DNA of 20,882 bases from a virus. The position numbers were made by a program, and so were the translations under genes. The stretch covers positions 1 to 20,882 of IMG/VR virus record IMGVR_UViG_3300008625_001118. One strand, written 5' to 3'. How positions within the stretch are numbered: position 1 is the stretch's first letter; every line of letters starts with the position of its first letter. Positions 12,315 to 20,882 of the stretch are shown one piece after another. The notes under the pieces were generated by a model. That model was not told the origin of the DNA. It did no database searches and worked only from the letters and a program-made list of their open reading frames with translations.

Positions 12315-14738
12315 ATGAGCATATTAGATATAAAAACAAATTTATCAGAAGCGTTCGGAAAAACTGGCTATAGTAAATCTAAACCATTTGAATCAATAAA
12401 CCCTCCAAAGCAAGGTGAATTCCCACAATTATTACCAAAAGAAGTAAAAGAAACATTTTCTAATCAAACATCTGATACTCTTTCTATTGATAGAAATCAA
12501 ACAAAATTTAAAATATCAGATTTTAGTGTAGGAGATATTATACATACACAACCTTATATATCCCAAGAAATAAGAAGAGAAGTAACTTTTCCAGTTACAC
12601 AAATAAGTGATCACATACTTAGAATTGGTGCATTTTTAGATTCACAAGAAGGAGCTTTATTTATAGCAAATCAAGCTATGCTGCAATCTTATAATACTAT
12701 GCCAAAATCATTCGCAGGACTTACAGCTGCAAATGGAGTATATAAAGTTTATAAAAGTGATAATACAAGATTTTCACCAATAGGAATAAGAGGTTCTTTA
12801 ATACCTGGATTTCATATAGAAAGACATGAGATTACTAGAAGTAAGAAGGAAGAAGCTTATGGTAGATTTGCTATAGATATAGGTGGAACTAGAAGTACTT
12901 ATCTTACAGAAAATTTTCCTAATTTAGCACCTAATAAATTTAGATTGAATAATGAGAATGTAGAAGCACAAACTAAGTCTGCATTTGGTATTATTGGATC
13001 TGGATTTGCAAAAAGGATACAGCCAGCATTTGAAAATCAAATGATGTCTATTGTAGAACAAGCATTTACTGATCCAAGAAATATATCAATTAAAGCGGTT
13101 AAATCAGACTTTAAAAAACTTGCAGCAGAATCACTTGGTGGAGCATTTGGTGATTTATTAGGGGCAGGAGCAAAATCTTTAGTAAATCAGGGTACAGATG
13201 CAATTTCTGATTTCTTTGGTGGATTTAATTCTAATATAAAATTTGGTAAAAGTGACTTTGCGAAAATATCAAGTGCTGTAGTTAATACTGGAGTAAACAT
13301 ACTTGTAGATACTATAAATAATGTTGCACAGCAAAAGTTTTCAGAGGCGGTAAATACACAAACACATAAATTAGGAGTTTATGTTGGTAAAAGATTAGGT
13401 ATAGATTCTAAATTTGTAACTAATTCTATACAAGCTGCATTTCAAAAAAATGCTGTAGTTGTATCACAAGTAAGTCCTCCAAATAATTTAAATAAGTATA
13501 ATATATTAGCGCCATATTATGGGCCATCAACACAACATGGATATAGTTTGGGAGATGTTAATCAATTTGTCCGTAGTGAGGTTGAAACTCTAGGTGGTGG
13601 TAAACGAGCAGGATATGGTACGCATTTACACGCGGAAAGTAAGATATTTTCTTTTGTACATATTAGTCGTGTATCTTTAATTGATGAATCACAAGCAAAT
13701 ATATTAATGAAAAACCCTGATACATTATATCGAGATCAGGATATATTGGGGAATGGTTTAAATACTGATGGTGCACATAGACAAATATCATACAGAGTTT
13801 TACCATATTCTCAACTACAAACAGATAGTAAAGGATTAGGTGGATGGCATCCAGCTAAATTGGCAGGAGAAGAGTCAGTAGGTGCATTTTTACAAAAAGA
13901 AAAAGCAGAAACATTAGGAAAATATTCTGAAGGACGTGGGCAAGATGGATTAACAGGTTATAGAGAAGATCCCGATTTTGGAGTAATGAAGCCATCTATT
14001 AAATCTGATCAAGTTACTTTACATAGACCTAACCACGAGGATGATAAATTAAGAGATGATTTTGTTAGTTTTGCATTTCATGATACGGTTAATAAGAAGC
14101 ATATTCAGTTTAGAGCAGTGTTAGGAGCAATAACTGATACAATTCGTCCTGAATGGGATTCAATAAGATATCTTGGACGTCCTGATCAAGTTTATATGTA
14201 TAAAGGAGCTATACGAAATATTAACTTCACATTTAAAGTTGCTGCTTTTACAAAACAAGAATTAATATTTGGTTGGGAAAAATTAAATTACCTTGTTGGG
14301 TTGGCATATCCTGCAAAATATCAAGAAGGTGGTATCGGTGGTGGACAAATGGTAGCACCATTAGTTAAATTAACAATTGGTGGAATGTTTAAACAGACTC
14401 CTGGGTTGGTAAATAATATTTCATTAACAGTACCCGATCAATCACCTTGGGATATTAATCCTAACTTAGAATTACCTAAATATATAGAAGCATCAGTAGA
14501 TTTTCAGTATATTGGAGATAATAAATTACAAGCACTAAGTAAACATTATAGTTTACCTTATATGGATCAAGATGGTCCATTAAATGAAAAAGTAAATACA
14601 ACAATTGCAGATGTAGAAAAAAGTAATAACGCACCATCTCATGCTATGGGTGGAAGAGGTGATTATTCAGGTAGAATAAGTGCACCAGTGAAGAATACCG
14701 ATAAATTTAATTCAATTAGAGATAGATTGTTAGGATAA
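12315..14738 (+). CDS. Large baseplate protein, tail tube initiator/cap-like C-terminus (gp48/gp54-like)
   Basis: An 807-residue protein starting two bases after the previous stop. Residues ~578-755 (DDFVSFAFHDTVNKKHIQFR, RYLGRPDQVYMYKGAIRNIN, ELIFGWEKLNYLVGLAYP, PKYIEASVDFQYIG) look like the beta-structured tube-fold region of proteins that nucleate the tail tube on the baseplate, such as T4 gp54 and gp48. Residues ~70-110 (PYISQEIRREVTFPVTQISD) and the Gly/Ala-rich middle are not recognised. T4 gp54 and gp48 have 320 and 364 residues; this protein is more than twice as long, so it may combine roles or carry extra domains. Its place beside LysM and hub genes supports a baseplate role. The exact T4 counterpart is an inference. 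Confidence 0.6.
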   Translation: MSILDIKTNLSEAFGKTGYSKSKPFESINPPKQGEFPQLLPKEVKETFSNQTSDTLSIDRNQTKFKISDFSVGDIIHTQPYISQEIRREVTFPVTQISDHILRIGAFLDSQEGALFIANQAMLQSYNTMPKSFAGLTAANGVYKVYKSDNTRFSPIGIRGSLIPGFHIERHEITRSKKEEAYGRFAIDIGGTRSTYLTENFPNLAPNKFRLNNENVEAQTKSAFGIIGSGFAKRIQPAFENQMMSIVEQAFTDPRNISIKAVKSDFKKLAAESLGGAFGDLLGAGAKSLVNQGTDAISDFFGGFNSNIKFGKSDFAKISSAVVNTGVNILVDTINNVAQQKFSEAVNTQTHKLGVYVGKRLGIDSKFVTNSIQAAFQKNAVVVSQVSPPNNLNKYNILAPYYGPSTQHGYSLGDVNQFVRSEVETLGGGKRAGYGTHLHAESKIFSFVHISRVSLIDESQANILMKNPDTLYRDQDILGNGLNTDGAHRQISYRVLPYSQLQTDSKGLGGWHPAKLAGEESVGAFLQKEKAETLGKYSEGRGQDGLTGYREDPDFGVMKPSIKSDQVTLHRPNHEDDKLRDDFVSFAFHDTVNKKHIQFRAVLGAITDTIRPEWDSIRYLGRPDQVYMYKGAIRNINFTFKVAAFTKQELIFGWEKLNYLVGLAYPAKYQEGGIGGGQMVAPLVKLTIGGMFKQTPGLVNNISLTVPDQSPWDINPNLELPKYIEASVDFQYIGDNKLQALSKHYSLPYMDQDGPLNEKVNTTIADVEKSNNAPSHAMGGRGDYSGRISAPVKNTDKFNSIRDRLLG

Positions 14739-15037
14739 TGAGTAGATATAAAACAGAAAATACAATAAAAATAGATAAAGAAGGAAAAAAATCTTTTGTA
14801 TCTAAAATATTACCACGCATAGAAGTAGATGATACAGATATTTTTGTATATCGAGTTGATGGAGTTGGATTAAGTGCACTTGCTAAAGAATATTATGATG
14901 ATGAATCTTTGTGGTGGGTTATAGCTAAAGCAAATAATACAGGTATACGAGGATTTGGTATAGATAAAAGTTTAGATGTAGTAAGAATACCTAATCCAAC
15001 TCGATTAAATGAAATTATACAAGATAATGGTTACTAA
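14738..15037 (+). CDS. 53: LysM-containing baseplate wedge protein (gp53-like)
   Basis: A 99-residue protein that starts in a TAATG overlap with the gene before and ends in an overlap with the next start. Residues ~37-85 form a LysM-like unit: VYRVDGVGLSALAKEYYDDE, then SLWWVIAKANN and a loop ending in DVVRIPNP. The same fold occurs in T4 gp53 and in the small P2 gpX-type proteins that bind the tail hub of contractile tails. T4 gp53 is 196 residues, so this is a short form. It would join wedge or hub parts of the baseplate, not bind peptidoglycan. Confidence 0.75.
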   Translation: MSRYKTENTIKIDKEGKKSFVSKILPRIEVDDTDIFVYRVDGVGLSALAKEYYDDESLWWVIAKANNTGIRGFGIDKSLDVVRIPNPTRLNEIIQDNGY

Positions 15038-18030
15038 TGGAAAATGCATTACTTTCCGATATAAGTCCTAATGTAAGAGCCCTTCTAGAACGTCGTGGTA
15101 AGAATTTAGCTGATAGAAGCAAAAATGCAAGCGCATCTGAGCAAGAAGCAGTAAAAGCTATATATATTCGTGCAGTTCCTTTGTTAACTGATTTTGATAA
15201 AGATACTTGGGCTGAATCACCACAAGACGCTCAAGCTGTAAGAAATATGTTAATGCTCAAAGGGGGCAATCTTGGTGAAAATAGTACTGTAGGACCTCCA
15301 AGTCTTGAATATAATCCTACAAAAAGGCAAGGAAAACCAACCGCAGGCTTAACAGGATTAACTGTAGAACAAAGAGGGTTAGGAGAAGGATTAATCTCTG
15401 TTATTACTCTTAAAGGAGTTATACCAAGTATAGATAACTTGGAAACTTATTTACCTTTTTTATTTACTCCAGGAAATTATTGGTTATTAGAATGGGGATT
15501 TACTAAAACAAAAGGTAATACTAAATTAATTAATTTAACACAATTTTTTGCTCAAACAGATGTGCAAAAATTGTATGATATTGTAAATACTCATAGAAAA
15601 TCAACAGGAGAAAATGACGCAGTAATAGGTTGTACAAAAACATATGAGTATAGTGTGAATGAAGCAGGTGGATTTGAATTTAGTATAGAAATGTTATCTA
15701 ATTCTACTCTTTTTAAAAAGAATATTCAAGCTACCACAAACTATACAATTGGTTATTATGAAAAACCTGAAGAAATTAAAAAAACTAAAAAAGGAGTTTC
15801 TCTAGATAGTATCGAAGCTTCAAAGGAAGCAGTTAAAAACCAGATTTCAAAAGCAGCGGGACTTGATACAGAAAAAATAATAGAAAATCAGCTAAAATTT
15901 AATACAGCAACTCCAAAAGATTTTTTTAGTAAATTAAAAGAGTATATGATTAGATATTGTTTAGCCGTTGGAAGTAACGGGAAGAAAGGACTTGGTAGTA
16001 AATCAGAATTTAAAGAAGGAAACTTGTTTCGTTTGGGAAAACGAAACATAAAAAAAGTTGAAATAGATACGGGATTCGATAGTATAAAAAAACGAGGTAT
16101 ATTTTATAAAAATGATTATCCGTGGAACACTAGAACAAATTATGTCATAATTGATCCCATTTCAAAAGAAAAAACAAAAAAGAAAGTAGACCGCCATAAT
16201 GGAGTTATTGATGATGTGGGTTTAGGACCATATTGTACTTGGGGATGGATGGAAGATAATATATTATCAATTGCATATGGAATGGTAGGTTCAGAAATTG
16301 GAGAAACATTTAAAATAGAATCTACAGATCATGAGGGACTTCCAAATATATTAAATTCACATGAAAGTTTATATACAACTGATCCATCAAAATTTATTAT
16401 ACCAGGAAGAACCGCAGAAATATTTGAAAAGACTATTCAAGAAGAAAAAGCCTATACAAGGACAGGGCGAGGAGATACTGGACAAATAAAGAATAAATTA
16501 GATGTATTAGATACATACCAACCAATTGTAAAAGAGTATACTAAATTATCAGAAGCAGCATTACCATTTGATAGTAATAATTTATCAGATGAACAACAAT
16601 TTCTATCTAGGGAAGTAAGAAATTTAATGTCAGATGATGCAAAAAAAGTTCATAGAGAATTAATCGAACAAGGTGGAGCTATTGGGCAAGCAGATATGTA
16701 TGATCAAAGAGAGATTGATGTACCAGTTAGTAAGGATTTAAAAGGATCTGTAAGAAGATTGGTATTACATTGGAAAGTTATTCAAGAGGCTTTTATTAAT
16801 GCACCGACAGTAGATATAGGATTAAAAAAGTTATATAGTATTATTGAAAGAGAATATACGGGATTTTGGAAATTTGATCAAATGTCAACTGATACAAAAT
16901 TATCTACAATAGAACTTAATTCTATACAAGAAATAGATCCTCCTGCCGTTAAAACAGAACATAAAACAAATACACCAATATATACTTTTCCATCATTTGG
17001 GCGTGTTAGCGTAGGAGATGCTATACATGATCCTTTAGTAATAAGCCAACAGTTAACGGTAACTGTACCAGATTCAGCTGGATTAGCTATGATGTTTGCA
17101 AATAATAAATCAGGACAAGAAGCTTTGGCAAATAGTAATTTTGGTAATAATATAGATAATCAATTAATTACAGTATTGACACAACAAGAGACAGCTAATT
17201 CTAAGATATTGGTTAAACCTACATTTCAAAGAGGGAAAATAAAAATTTGCAGTAGTATCAGTAGAAGTGGAGTGTATGCAAGAACTAGAGAAATAAAACC
17301 AGGAGAAATTTTTAGCACATATAAATTACCAAAATCAAAGTTTACGATTGCTGATGAACAGATTCAATCATTTATAGCTAATGGTTGGAAGAGCACTAGC
17401 GGTGTAGTAAGTGATATAGGTGAAAGATTATCGAAAATTCAATTTGGAGAAGATTGGCAAGTTAAGAGAGCTAATACGGATCCTACAAAATTATCATATA
17501 AATTTGGAATGGCCATAGATGCCGAAGGTAAGATGTATCCTGGGTATCATTCAAGGATGTTATTTTATTTGAATAATCAGATAATGGTAGATGAAAAACT
17601 TGTAACAGGTAAAACTACACGATTATTAGAACCAGTTAAATTAACTTTTAAGGTGCTAGGAGTAGCAGGATTAAATTGGGGTAATAAATTTAATATATCA
17701 TATATACCAGAAAAATTTAGAAAACAAACTTGCTTTATGATAAGTGGGATAACACATAATATATCTGAAAACAAATGGACTACTGATATAACTGGAACTA
17801 TGAGATATCTTCCAAGTAAACAAATTCTTGTGAATAAGTTAAGTGTAGACCCTAACCTTTTAGCACCAATAAATGATTCGATGAGTAAGGCTGATGATGA
17901 TTTCTTCAATCAATTAAAAACAGAATGGGGAGATGAAACTAACGTATTGTTAGGTGGAGCTATGAGTAGATATATGTTAATGACTAAACGTGAAGCGGAA
18001 ACTGAAGAACGGAAAGCTCAGAGTGGCTAG
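15037..18030 (+). CDS. Large baseplate hub-like protein (gp27-like C-terminus)
   Basis: A 997-residue protein, starting in ATG 15037 that shares one base with the stop of the LysM gene. Residues ~109-155 (VEQRGLGEGLISVITLKGVI then FTPGNYWLLEWGF) and the C-terminal part (LEPVKLTFKVLGVAGLNWGN near 867, CFMISGITHNISENKWTTDI at about 898-917) have the pattern of tail hub domains, where the last beta strands read 'v.gi.H.is...W.T.i.g'. Hubs form the ring that closes the tube and carries the spike. T4 gp27 is only 391 residues; more than 500 extra residues lie between the two recognisable ends. No lysozyme motif like that of T4 gp5 was seen. The hub call is good at the C-terminus and inferential elsewhere. 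Confidence 0.65.
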   Translation: MENALLSDISPNVRALLERRGKNLADRSKNASASEQEAVKAIYIRAVPLLTDFDKDTWAESPQDAQAVRNMLMLKGGNLGENSTVGPPSLEYNPTKRQGKPTAGLTGLTVEQRGLGEGLISVITLKGVIPSIDNLETYLPFLFTPGNYWLLEWGFTKTKGNTKLINLTQFFAQTDVQKLYDIVNTHRKSTGENDAVIGCTKTYEYSVNEAGGFEFSIEMLSNSTLFKKNIQATTNYTIGYYEKPEEIKKTKKGVSLDSIEASKEAVKNQISKAAGLDTEKIIENQLKFNTATPKDFFSKLKEYMIRYCLAVGSNGKKGLGSKSEFKEGNLFRLGKRNIKKVEIDTGFDSIKKRGIFYKNDYPWNTRTNYVIIDPISKEKTKKKVDRHNGVIDDVGLGPYCTWGWMEDNILSIAYGMVGSEIGETFKIESTDHEGLPNILNSHESLYTTDPSKFIIPGRTAEIFEKTIQEEKAYTRTGRGDTGQIKNKLDVLDTYQPIVKEYTKLSEAALPFDSNNLSDEQQFLSREVRNLMSDDAKKVHRELIEQGGAIGQADMYDQREIDVPVSKDLKGSVRRLVLHWKVIQEAFINAPTVDIGLKKLYSIIEREYTGFWKFDQMSTDTKLSTIELNSIQEIDPPAVKTEHKTNTPIYTFPSFGRVSVGDAIHDPLVISQQLTVTVPDSAGLAMMFANNKSGQEALANSNFGNNIDNQLITVLTQQETANSKILVKPTFQRGKIKICSSISRSGVYARTREIKPGEIFSTYKLPKSKFTIADEQIQSFIANGWKSTSGVVSDIGERLSKIQFGEDWQVKRANTDPTKLSYKFGMAIDAEGKMYPGYHSRMLFYLNNQIMVDEKLVTGKTTRLLEPVKLTFKVLGVAGLNWGNKFNISYIPEKFRKQTCFMISGITHNISENKWTTDITGTMRYLPSKQILVNKLSVDPNLLAPINDSMSKADDDFFNQLKTEWGDETNVLLGGAMSRYMLMTKREAETEERKAQSG

Positions 18031-18574
18031 AATACATAGAATATTAAAACAAAGTTTAGAAGAAAAATCTTTAGGTAAAATAAAACCAAAGAGTTTTGTA
18101 TATTCTGGAGATGGTGGATTTGTACCTGCGGGACTTGAGCACCATTTACATTATTTAAATTCGGGACAAATAGTATATATGACTGGAAAAACTCATGATA
18201 AAAGTTCTGTAATTATAAATCCAGTTAACGAAATAGACGTTGAAGATGATAGACAAAAATATCAAGTGTTAACAAATGATTTTAATTTTATTAATCCAGT
18301 AAAATCAGGCAAACAACTTCCATTAGATATAGATTATGTTAATGGATTTTTTACGAGATTTTTTGCTAAAAAAATTGGTGAAAAAGTTCCGTTTGAAATT
18401 AAAAGAACTTTTATGAATATAGATTCTTTATATACATATTATACTTTAGATTGGAAGCTAACAGGTGATAGATTTGATGTAATGAGTTCTAATAGTAAGG
18501 CAGTTTTATTAGCTGAAAAAGAATTTAAAGGTTTAAAAGCATTAATTAATAATTATATTAAATACTATAAATAA
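18023..18574 (+). CDS. Conserved-type phage protein, function unknown
   Basis: A 183-residue protein from GTG 18023, overlapping the hub gene by eight bases with GGAAAG (18011-18016) six bases before it. The frame is also open from GTG 17990, which lacks a ribosome site and would add only Lys-rich residues. Visible parts are SFVYSGDGGFVPAGLEHHLH (a site where such tail proteins often carry a Gly-rich turn), TNDFNFINPVKSGKQLPLDI and LYTYYTLDWKLTGDRFDVM near the C-terminus. The last pattern recalls short virion-associated proteins of marine T4-like phages, but I cannot name it. No signal peptide or membrane segment is seen. Position after the hub suggests a baseplate part. Confidence 0.65.
   Translation: MARIHRILKQSLEEKSLGKIKPKSFVYSGDGGFVPAGLEHHLHYLNSGQIVYMTGKTHDKSSVIINPVNEIDVEDDRQKYQVLTNDFNFINPVKSGKQLPLDIDYVNGFFTRFFAKKIGEKVPFEIKRTFMNIDSLYTYYTLDWKLTGDRFDVMSSNSKAVLLAEKEFKGLKALINNYIKYYK
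18566..18573 (+). promoter_or_regulatory. Candidate T4-type late promoter TATAAATA
   Basis: An exact T4 late promoter core at the very end of the preceding gene, 33 bases before the TTG start of the oxygenase gene. Transcription would start near 18579 and give a short leader with AAAGG at 18592-18596. Chance occurrence is possible in this AT-rich DNA, but the position at an operon boundary is right. Confidence 0.4.
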
Positions 18575-18606
18575 ATATATATAGTTAAAAATAAAGGTTA
18601 TATTCA

Positions 18607-19239
18607 TTGAGTCAAGAAGCTTGGAACATATTTTCTAAAATTATAGATACCTATTCTTATGATGACCATCGTAGGTTAGCTATAGAAGAGTGTTATTATT
18701 CAAATAATACAACGTTTGAAACAGAAGTTTTATTATCAGATGAATCTTGTAAATCATTAATAGATTATACAAATAGATATGTAAATGATAAGATACTTGA
18801 TAGTGTAGATGGTTTACCTGATTGGCAGATAACCTACTTACAAAAAGATATAGAAAACTTATGTACTGTTTCAGAGATTAGAAATATAATAAAAATTGCG
18901 TATGATAAGTATCCAAATATTAGTAATGTAGAGTTTTTTGTTAGAAAGTATGGAGTAGGTGCGAGAGAAAAATTACCTTGGCATATTGATGATGCAGTTG
19001 TATCTTCTACAATACACTTGTCAAATTATTTTGAATATGATGGCGGCGACATTTTATTTATAGAAGATGAAGAGATAAAAAGAAAAAGTGAATTAAAAAA
19101 AGGATGTGGATTTTTTTTTGATGGAAATGTTATACATAGTGTAGAACCCATTACTACAGGTAATAGGTGGACTTTAATAGTATTTTTCTTTGCCAAACAT
19201 AGTGAATGGTCTAAAGAAGAAAATAAGGTTATATTTTGA
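18607..19239 (+). CDS. 2OG-Fe(II) oxygenase (prolyl-hydroxylase type)
   Basis: A 210-residue protein starting at TTG 18607 (no in-frame ATG or GTG is available nearby, and AAAGG lies ten bases before). Residues ~108-195 are a double-stranded beta-helix dioxygenase core: WHIDDA gives the iron ligands H126 and D128, YDGGDILFIED is the usual strand with the GG turn, GCGFFFDGNVIHSVEPI supplies the distal iron ligand H177, and TGNRWTLIVFF supplies R187, which binds the 2-oxoglutarate carboxylate. These enzymes hydroxylate a protein side chain or small molecule using oxygen and 2-oxoglutarate. T4-like marine phages often carry several, usually among virion genes; the substrate is unknown. It overlaps the next start by four bases (TTGA). 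Confidence 0.88.
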   Translation: MSQEAWNIFSKIIDTYSYDDHRRLAIEECYYSNNTTFETEVLLSDESCKSLIDYTNRYVNDKILDSVDGLPDWQITYLQKDIENLCTVSEIRNIIKIAYDKYPNISNVEFFVRKYGVGAREKLPWHIDDAVVSSTIHLSNYFEYDGGDILFIEDEEIKRKSELKKGCGFFFDGNVIHSVEPITTGNRWTLIVFFFAKHSEWSKEENKVIF

Positions 19240-20507
19240 ATAAAATACAAATAATAGAAACTAATAATATAGCAAATGAGTTATATTCTAAATTAGAAAA
19301 CAAAGAAGTTTTCGTACAGTTTATATATGATGATATTAATAGGCATAGTTTATTCAATCCAATTTCTACAGTATATTTAAATGATTTTGAAAATGAATAT
19401 TTGATTAATATTTCAAATAGTGATGCTAAAAAAGTAGATATTACAGATATAAATTTAAACTTTAAAAAAACGTATATATTTGGAGCAAAAGAAGCTCTTC
19501 ATCAAATTAAGTTACAAAATTATGTTGATCTACATTATTATTTACATTCGGTAAGTAATAGACATTATATAGTTGATGAATTATTTAATTTTGAAACACA
19601 TAAGTGGTATCAGATGAATTACTTTAATATTGAAGATTTAAATAAATATATTCCAATATTGAAACATCTTGAATATTGTAGGTTTGCATTTCAATATGCA
19701 GAATATATTCTAGATAATTTTAATTTTGATGAATATAATAATGAGATGATTGATAATTTAAATTTCATTGAATCAGGTGGATTATATACAGAAAATGGAT
19801 ATGAATATACTCAATATAATTTATTAACTTCTACAGGACGTCCTTCAAATAGTTTTGGGGGAATAAATTATGCGGCATTAAATAAAAAGGATGGAAGTAG
19901 GGAACGATTTGTTAGTAGATTTAAAGATGAAGGTATGCTAGTAGAATATGATTTTGATTCATACCATTTAAGATTAGTTGGAAATAAAATAGGATATGAT
20001 TTACCAAAAGAATCTGTACATAAATATTTTGCGCAACAGTATAATACAAATTATGAAGATTCTAAAAAGTTAAGTTTTAAATATCTATATGGTGGTATTA
20101 CAGATGAAATAGCAAAACAAATACCATATTTTGATGGAGTTAATCAGTATATTAATACACTTTGGAACACATATAATAAGGAAAAACAAGTGGTTTCCGA
20201 TATTTATAACAGAAGGTTTATTAAAAGCAATTTATTTGATATGAATCCAAATAAATTATTTAATTATATGATTCAGTTAATGGAAACTGAAAGAAATATG
20301 AGCTTGATAACAGCCTTAAAAGAAAGTTTACAGAATAAGAAAAGTAAATTGATATTGTATAATTATGATGCTTTTCTTTTTGATTATTGTAAAAAAGATG
20401 GTGAAAATATATTGAATGATATTAAAAAAATACTTGAGGTAGATGGTTATCCGACCAAAATTACAGCAGGAAAAAATTATCACACTATGGAACGTTATGA
20501 GATTTGA
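19236..20507 (+). CDS. Divergent family A DNA polymerase-like protein
   Basis: A 423-residue protein starting at TTG 19236 with AAGG at 19225-19228. Residues ~196-423 follow the order of family A (Pol I type) polymerase motifs. LLTSTGRPSN (196-205) matches the 'T.TGRLS' entry motif and is followed by NYAALN. EYDFDSYHLRL (237-247) matches motif A with catalytic D239 kept but the E of 'SQIELR' replaced by H244. K277, F281 and Y285-G286 match motif B, with the usual Arg replaced by Y273. LYNYDAFLFDY (374-384) matches motif C with D378 kept, but HDE is changed to YDA. Residues ~1-170 could be a degenerate exonuclease-like domain without its acidic residues. No 5'-nuclease is present. It lies among late tail genes, far from a replication module, so it may be an active repair-type enzyme or a repurposed fold. 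Confidence 0.72.
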   Translation: MNKIQIIETNNIANELYSKLENKEVFVQFIYDDINRHSLFNPISTVYLNDFENEYLINISNSDAKKVDITDINLNFKKTYIFGAKEALHQIKLQNYVDLHYYLHSVSNRHYIVDELFNFETHKWYQMNYFNIEDLNKYIPILKHLEYCRFAFQYAEYILDNFNFDEYNNEMIDNLNFIESGGLYTENGYEYTQYNLLTSTGRPSNSFGGINYAALNKKDGSRERFVSRFKDEGMLVEYDFDSYHLRLVGNKIGYDLPKESVHKYFAQQYNTNYEDSKKLSFKYLYGGITDEIAKQIPYFDGVNQYINTLWNTYNKEKQVVSDIYNRRFIKSNLFDMNPNKLFNYMIQLMETERNMSLITALKESLQNKKSKLILYNYDAFLFDYCKKDGENILNDIKKILEVDGYPTKITAGKNYHTMERYEI

Positions 20508-20882
20508 TGATATAATAAATGAGATAGCTTGGAGATGTAAGGATGGTATGCCCAACTTTAAAAGAGCTGATGATGTAATGTTATTAAAGAATCAACTTGT
20601 AAAAGAAGGTTGGAGTTCTGAGGTTATATATGCATTATTAGATAATTTAGGTCTTACTGAAGATGATAAATGGTGGGCAAAGTTATCACCAGAACAACAA
20701 GCACAATATATTAAAGATCATCCTAAATCTCAAAAAGCTCAAGATGCAAAAAGAAAAGAAAAAGAAGTAGAACCTAAAAAACCTGTAGATAAAGAAAAGG
20801 AAGAATTATCTGTAGATTATCATGATGAATTAGAATCTGAACATAAAAATCCAATGGTTGAAAAACAAATTAAAGAAGCAGA
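20497..20882 (+). CDS. Unknown charged phage protein (3' partial)
   Basis: The frame starts at ATG 20497, eleven bases inside the end of the polymerase-like gene, and runs off the window, giving 128 residues. The first ~55 residues (MRFDDIINEIAWRCKDGMPN, then DVMLLKNQLVKEGWSSEVIY) look like a small helical domain. WWAKLSPEQQAQYIKDHPKS at about 65-84 is a pattern I recall from other phage structural proteins. After that comes a long Lys/Glu-rich, probably disordered or coiled region. The full length and role are not visible; a virion or scaffold-type protein would fit the context. Confidence 0.75.
   Translation, partial: MRFDDIINEIAWRCKDGMPNFKRADDVMLLKNQLVKEGWSSEVIYALLDNLGLTEDDKWWAKLSPEQQAQYIKDHPKSQKAQDAKRKEKEVEPKKPVDKEKEELSVDYHDELESEHKNPMVEKQIKEA

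Noticed and set aside
1-20882. CRISPR arrays, tRNA genes, insertion sequences or attachment sites
   Set aside because: No regular repeat-spacer pattern, cloverleaf sequence, transposase or long inverted or direct repeat was seen on reading; small tRNA-like folds cannot be fully excluded without a search tool.

Overview
The window is a strongly AT-rich segment (roughly 30% G+C by eye) of a T4-like contractile-tailed phage. All convincing genes are on the + strand, tightly packed and often overlapping. The order (tail spike end, sugar/carbamoyl genes, sheath, tube, gp26-like protein, tape measure-like protein, tube initiator-like protein, LysM wedge protein, hub, 2OG-Fe(II) oxygenase) and the base composition suggest a marine myovirus of the kind that infects Pelagibacter-like or other AT-rich marine bacteria. 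The host cannot be fixed from the sequence.

Region 1 (1-5843) is a host-recognition and glycosylation cassette. It opens with the C-terminus of a tail spike or fibre protein carrying an S74-type intramolecular chaperone. Four overlapping genes follow. The first is a TibC-like heptosyltransferase fused to a Kae1-like carbamoyltransferase domain. The second is a stand-alone Kae1-like carbamoyltransferase domain. The third is the matching YrdC-like carbamoyl-adenylate domain fused to a GT2 glycosyltransferase. The fourth is an HldD-like ADP-heptose epimerase. The NodU/TobZ-type enzyme is therefore split across proteins, with two acceptor-transfer domains and a single activating domain. Together these genes could make and attach carbamoylated heptose-containing glycan, plausibly to the adjacent tail spike. 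This is the most distinctive system in the window.

Region 2 (5845-10958) holds a small coiled-coil protein, the tail sheath (gp18), a strong rho-independent terminator, the tail tube (gp19), a 51-residue membrane-type peptide and a gp26-like baseplate/tail-assembly protein. The gp26-like gene is followed by a 74-codon open frame with no usable start codon. That frame is reachable by a -2 or +1 slip on a run of seven T, as expected for a programmed frameshift of the tail-assembly-chaperone type. A 14-base motif (ATATTTATAATTGA) precedes both sheath and tube genes, with a close variant before the gp26-like gene; it is a good candidate for this phage's late promoter.

Region 3 (10993-18574) encodes a tape-measure-like protein, a large tube-initiator/cap-like protein, a LysM gp53-like wedge protein, a very large hub-like protein and an unrecognised virion-type protein. 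Region 4 (18607-20882) starts after a TATAAATA late-promoter match. It has two genes with TTG starts, a 2OG-Fe(II) oxygenase and a divergent family A DNA polymerase-like protein with altered active-site motifs, then an incomplete gene running off the window end.
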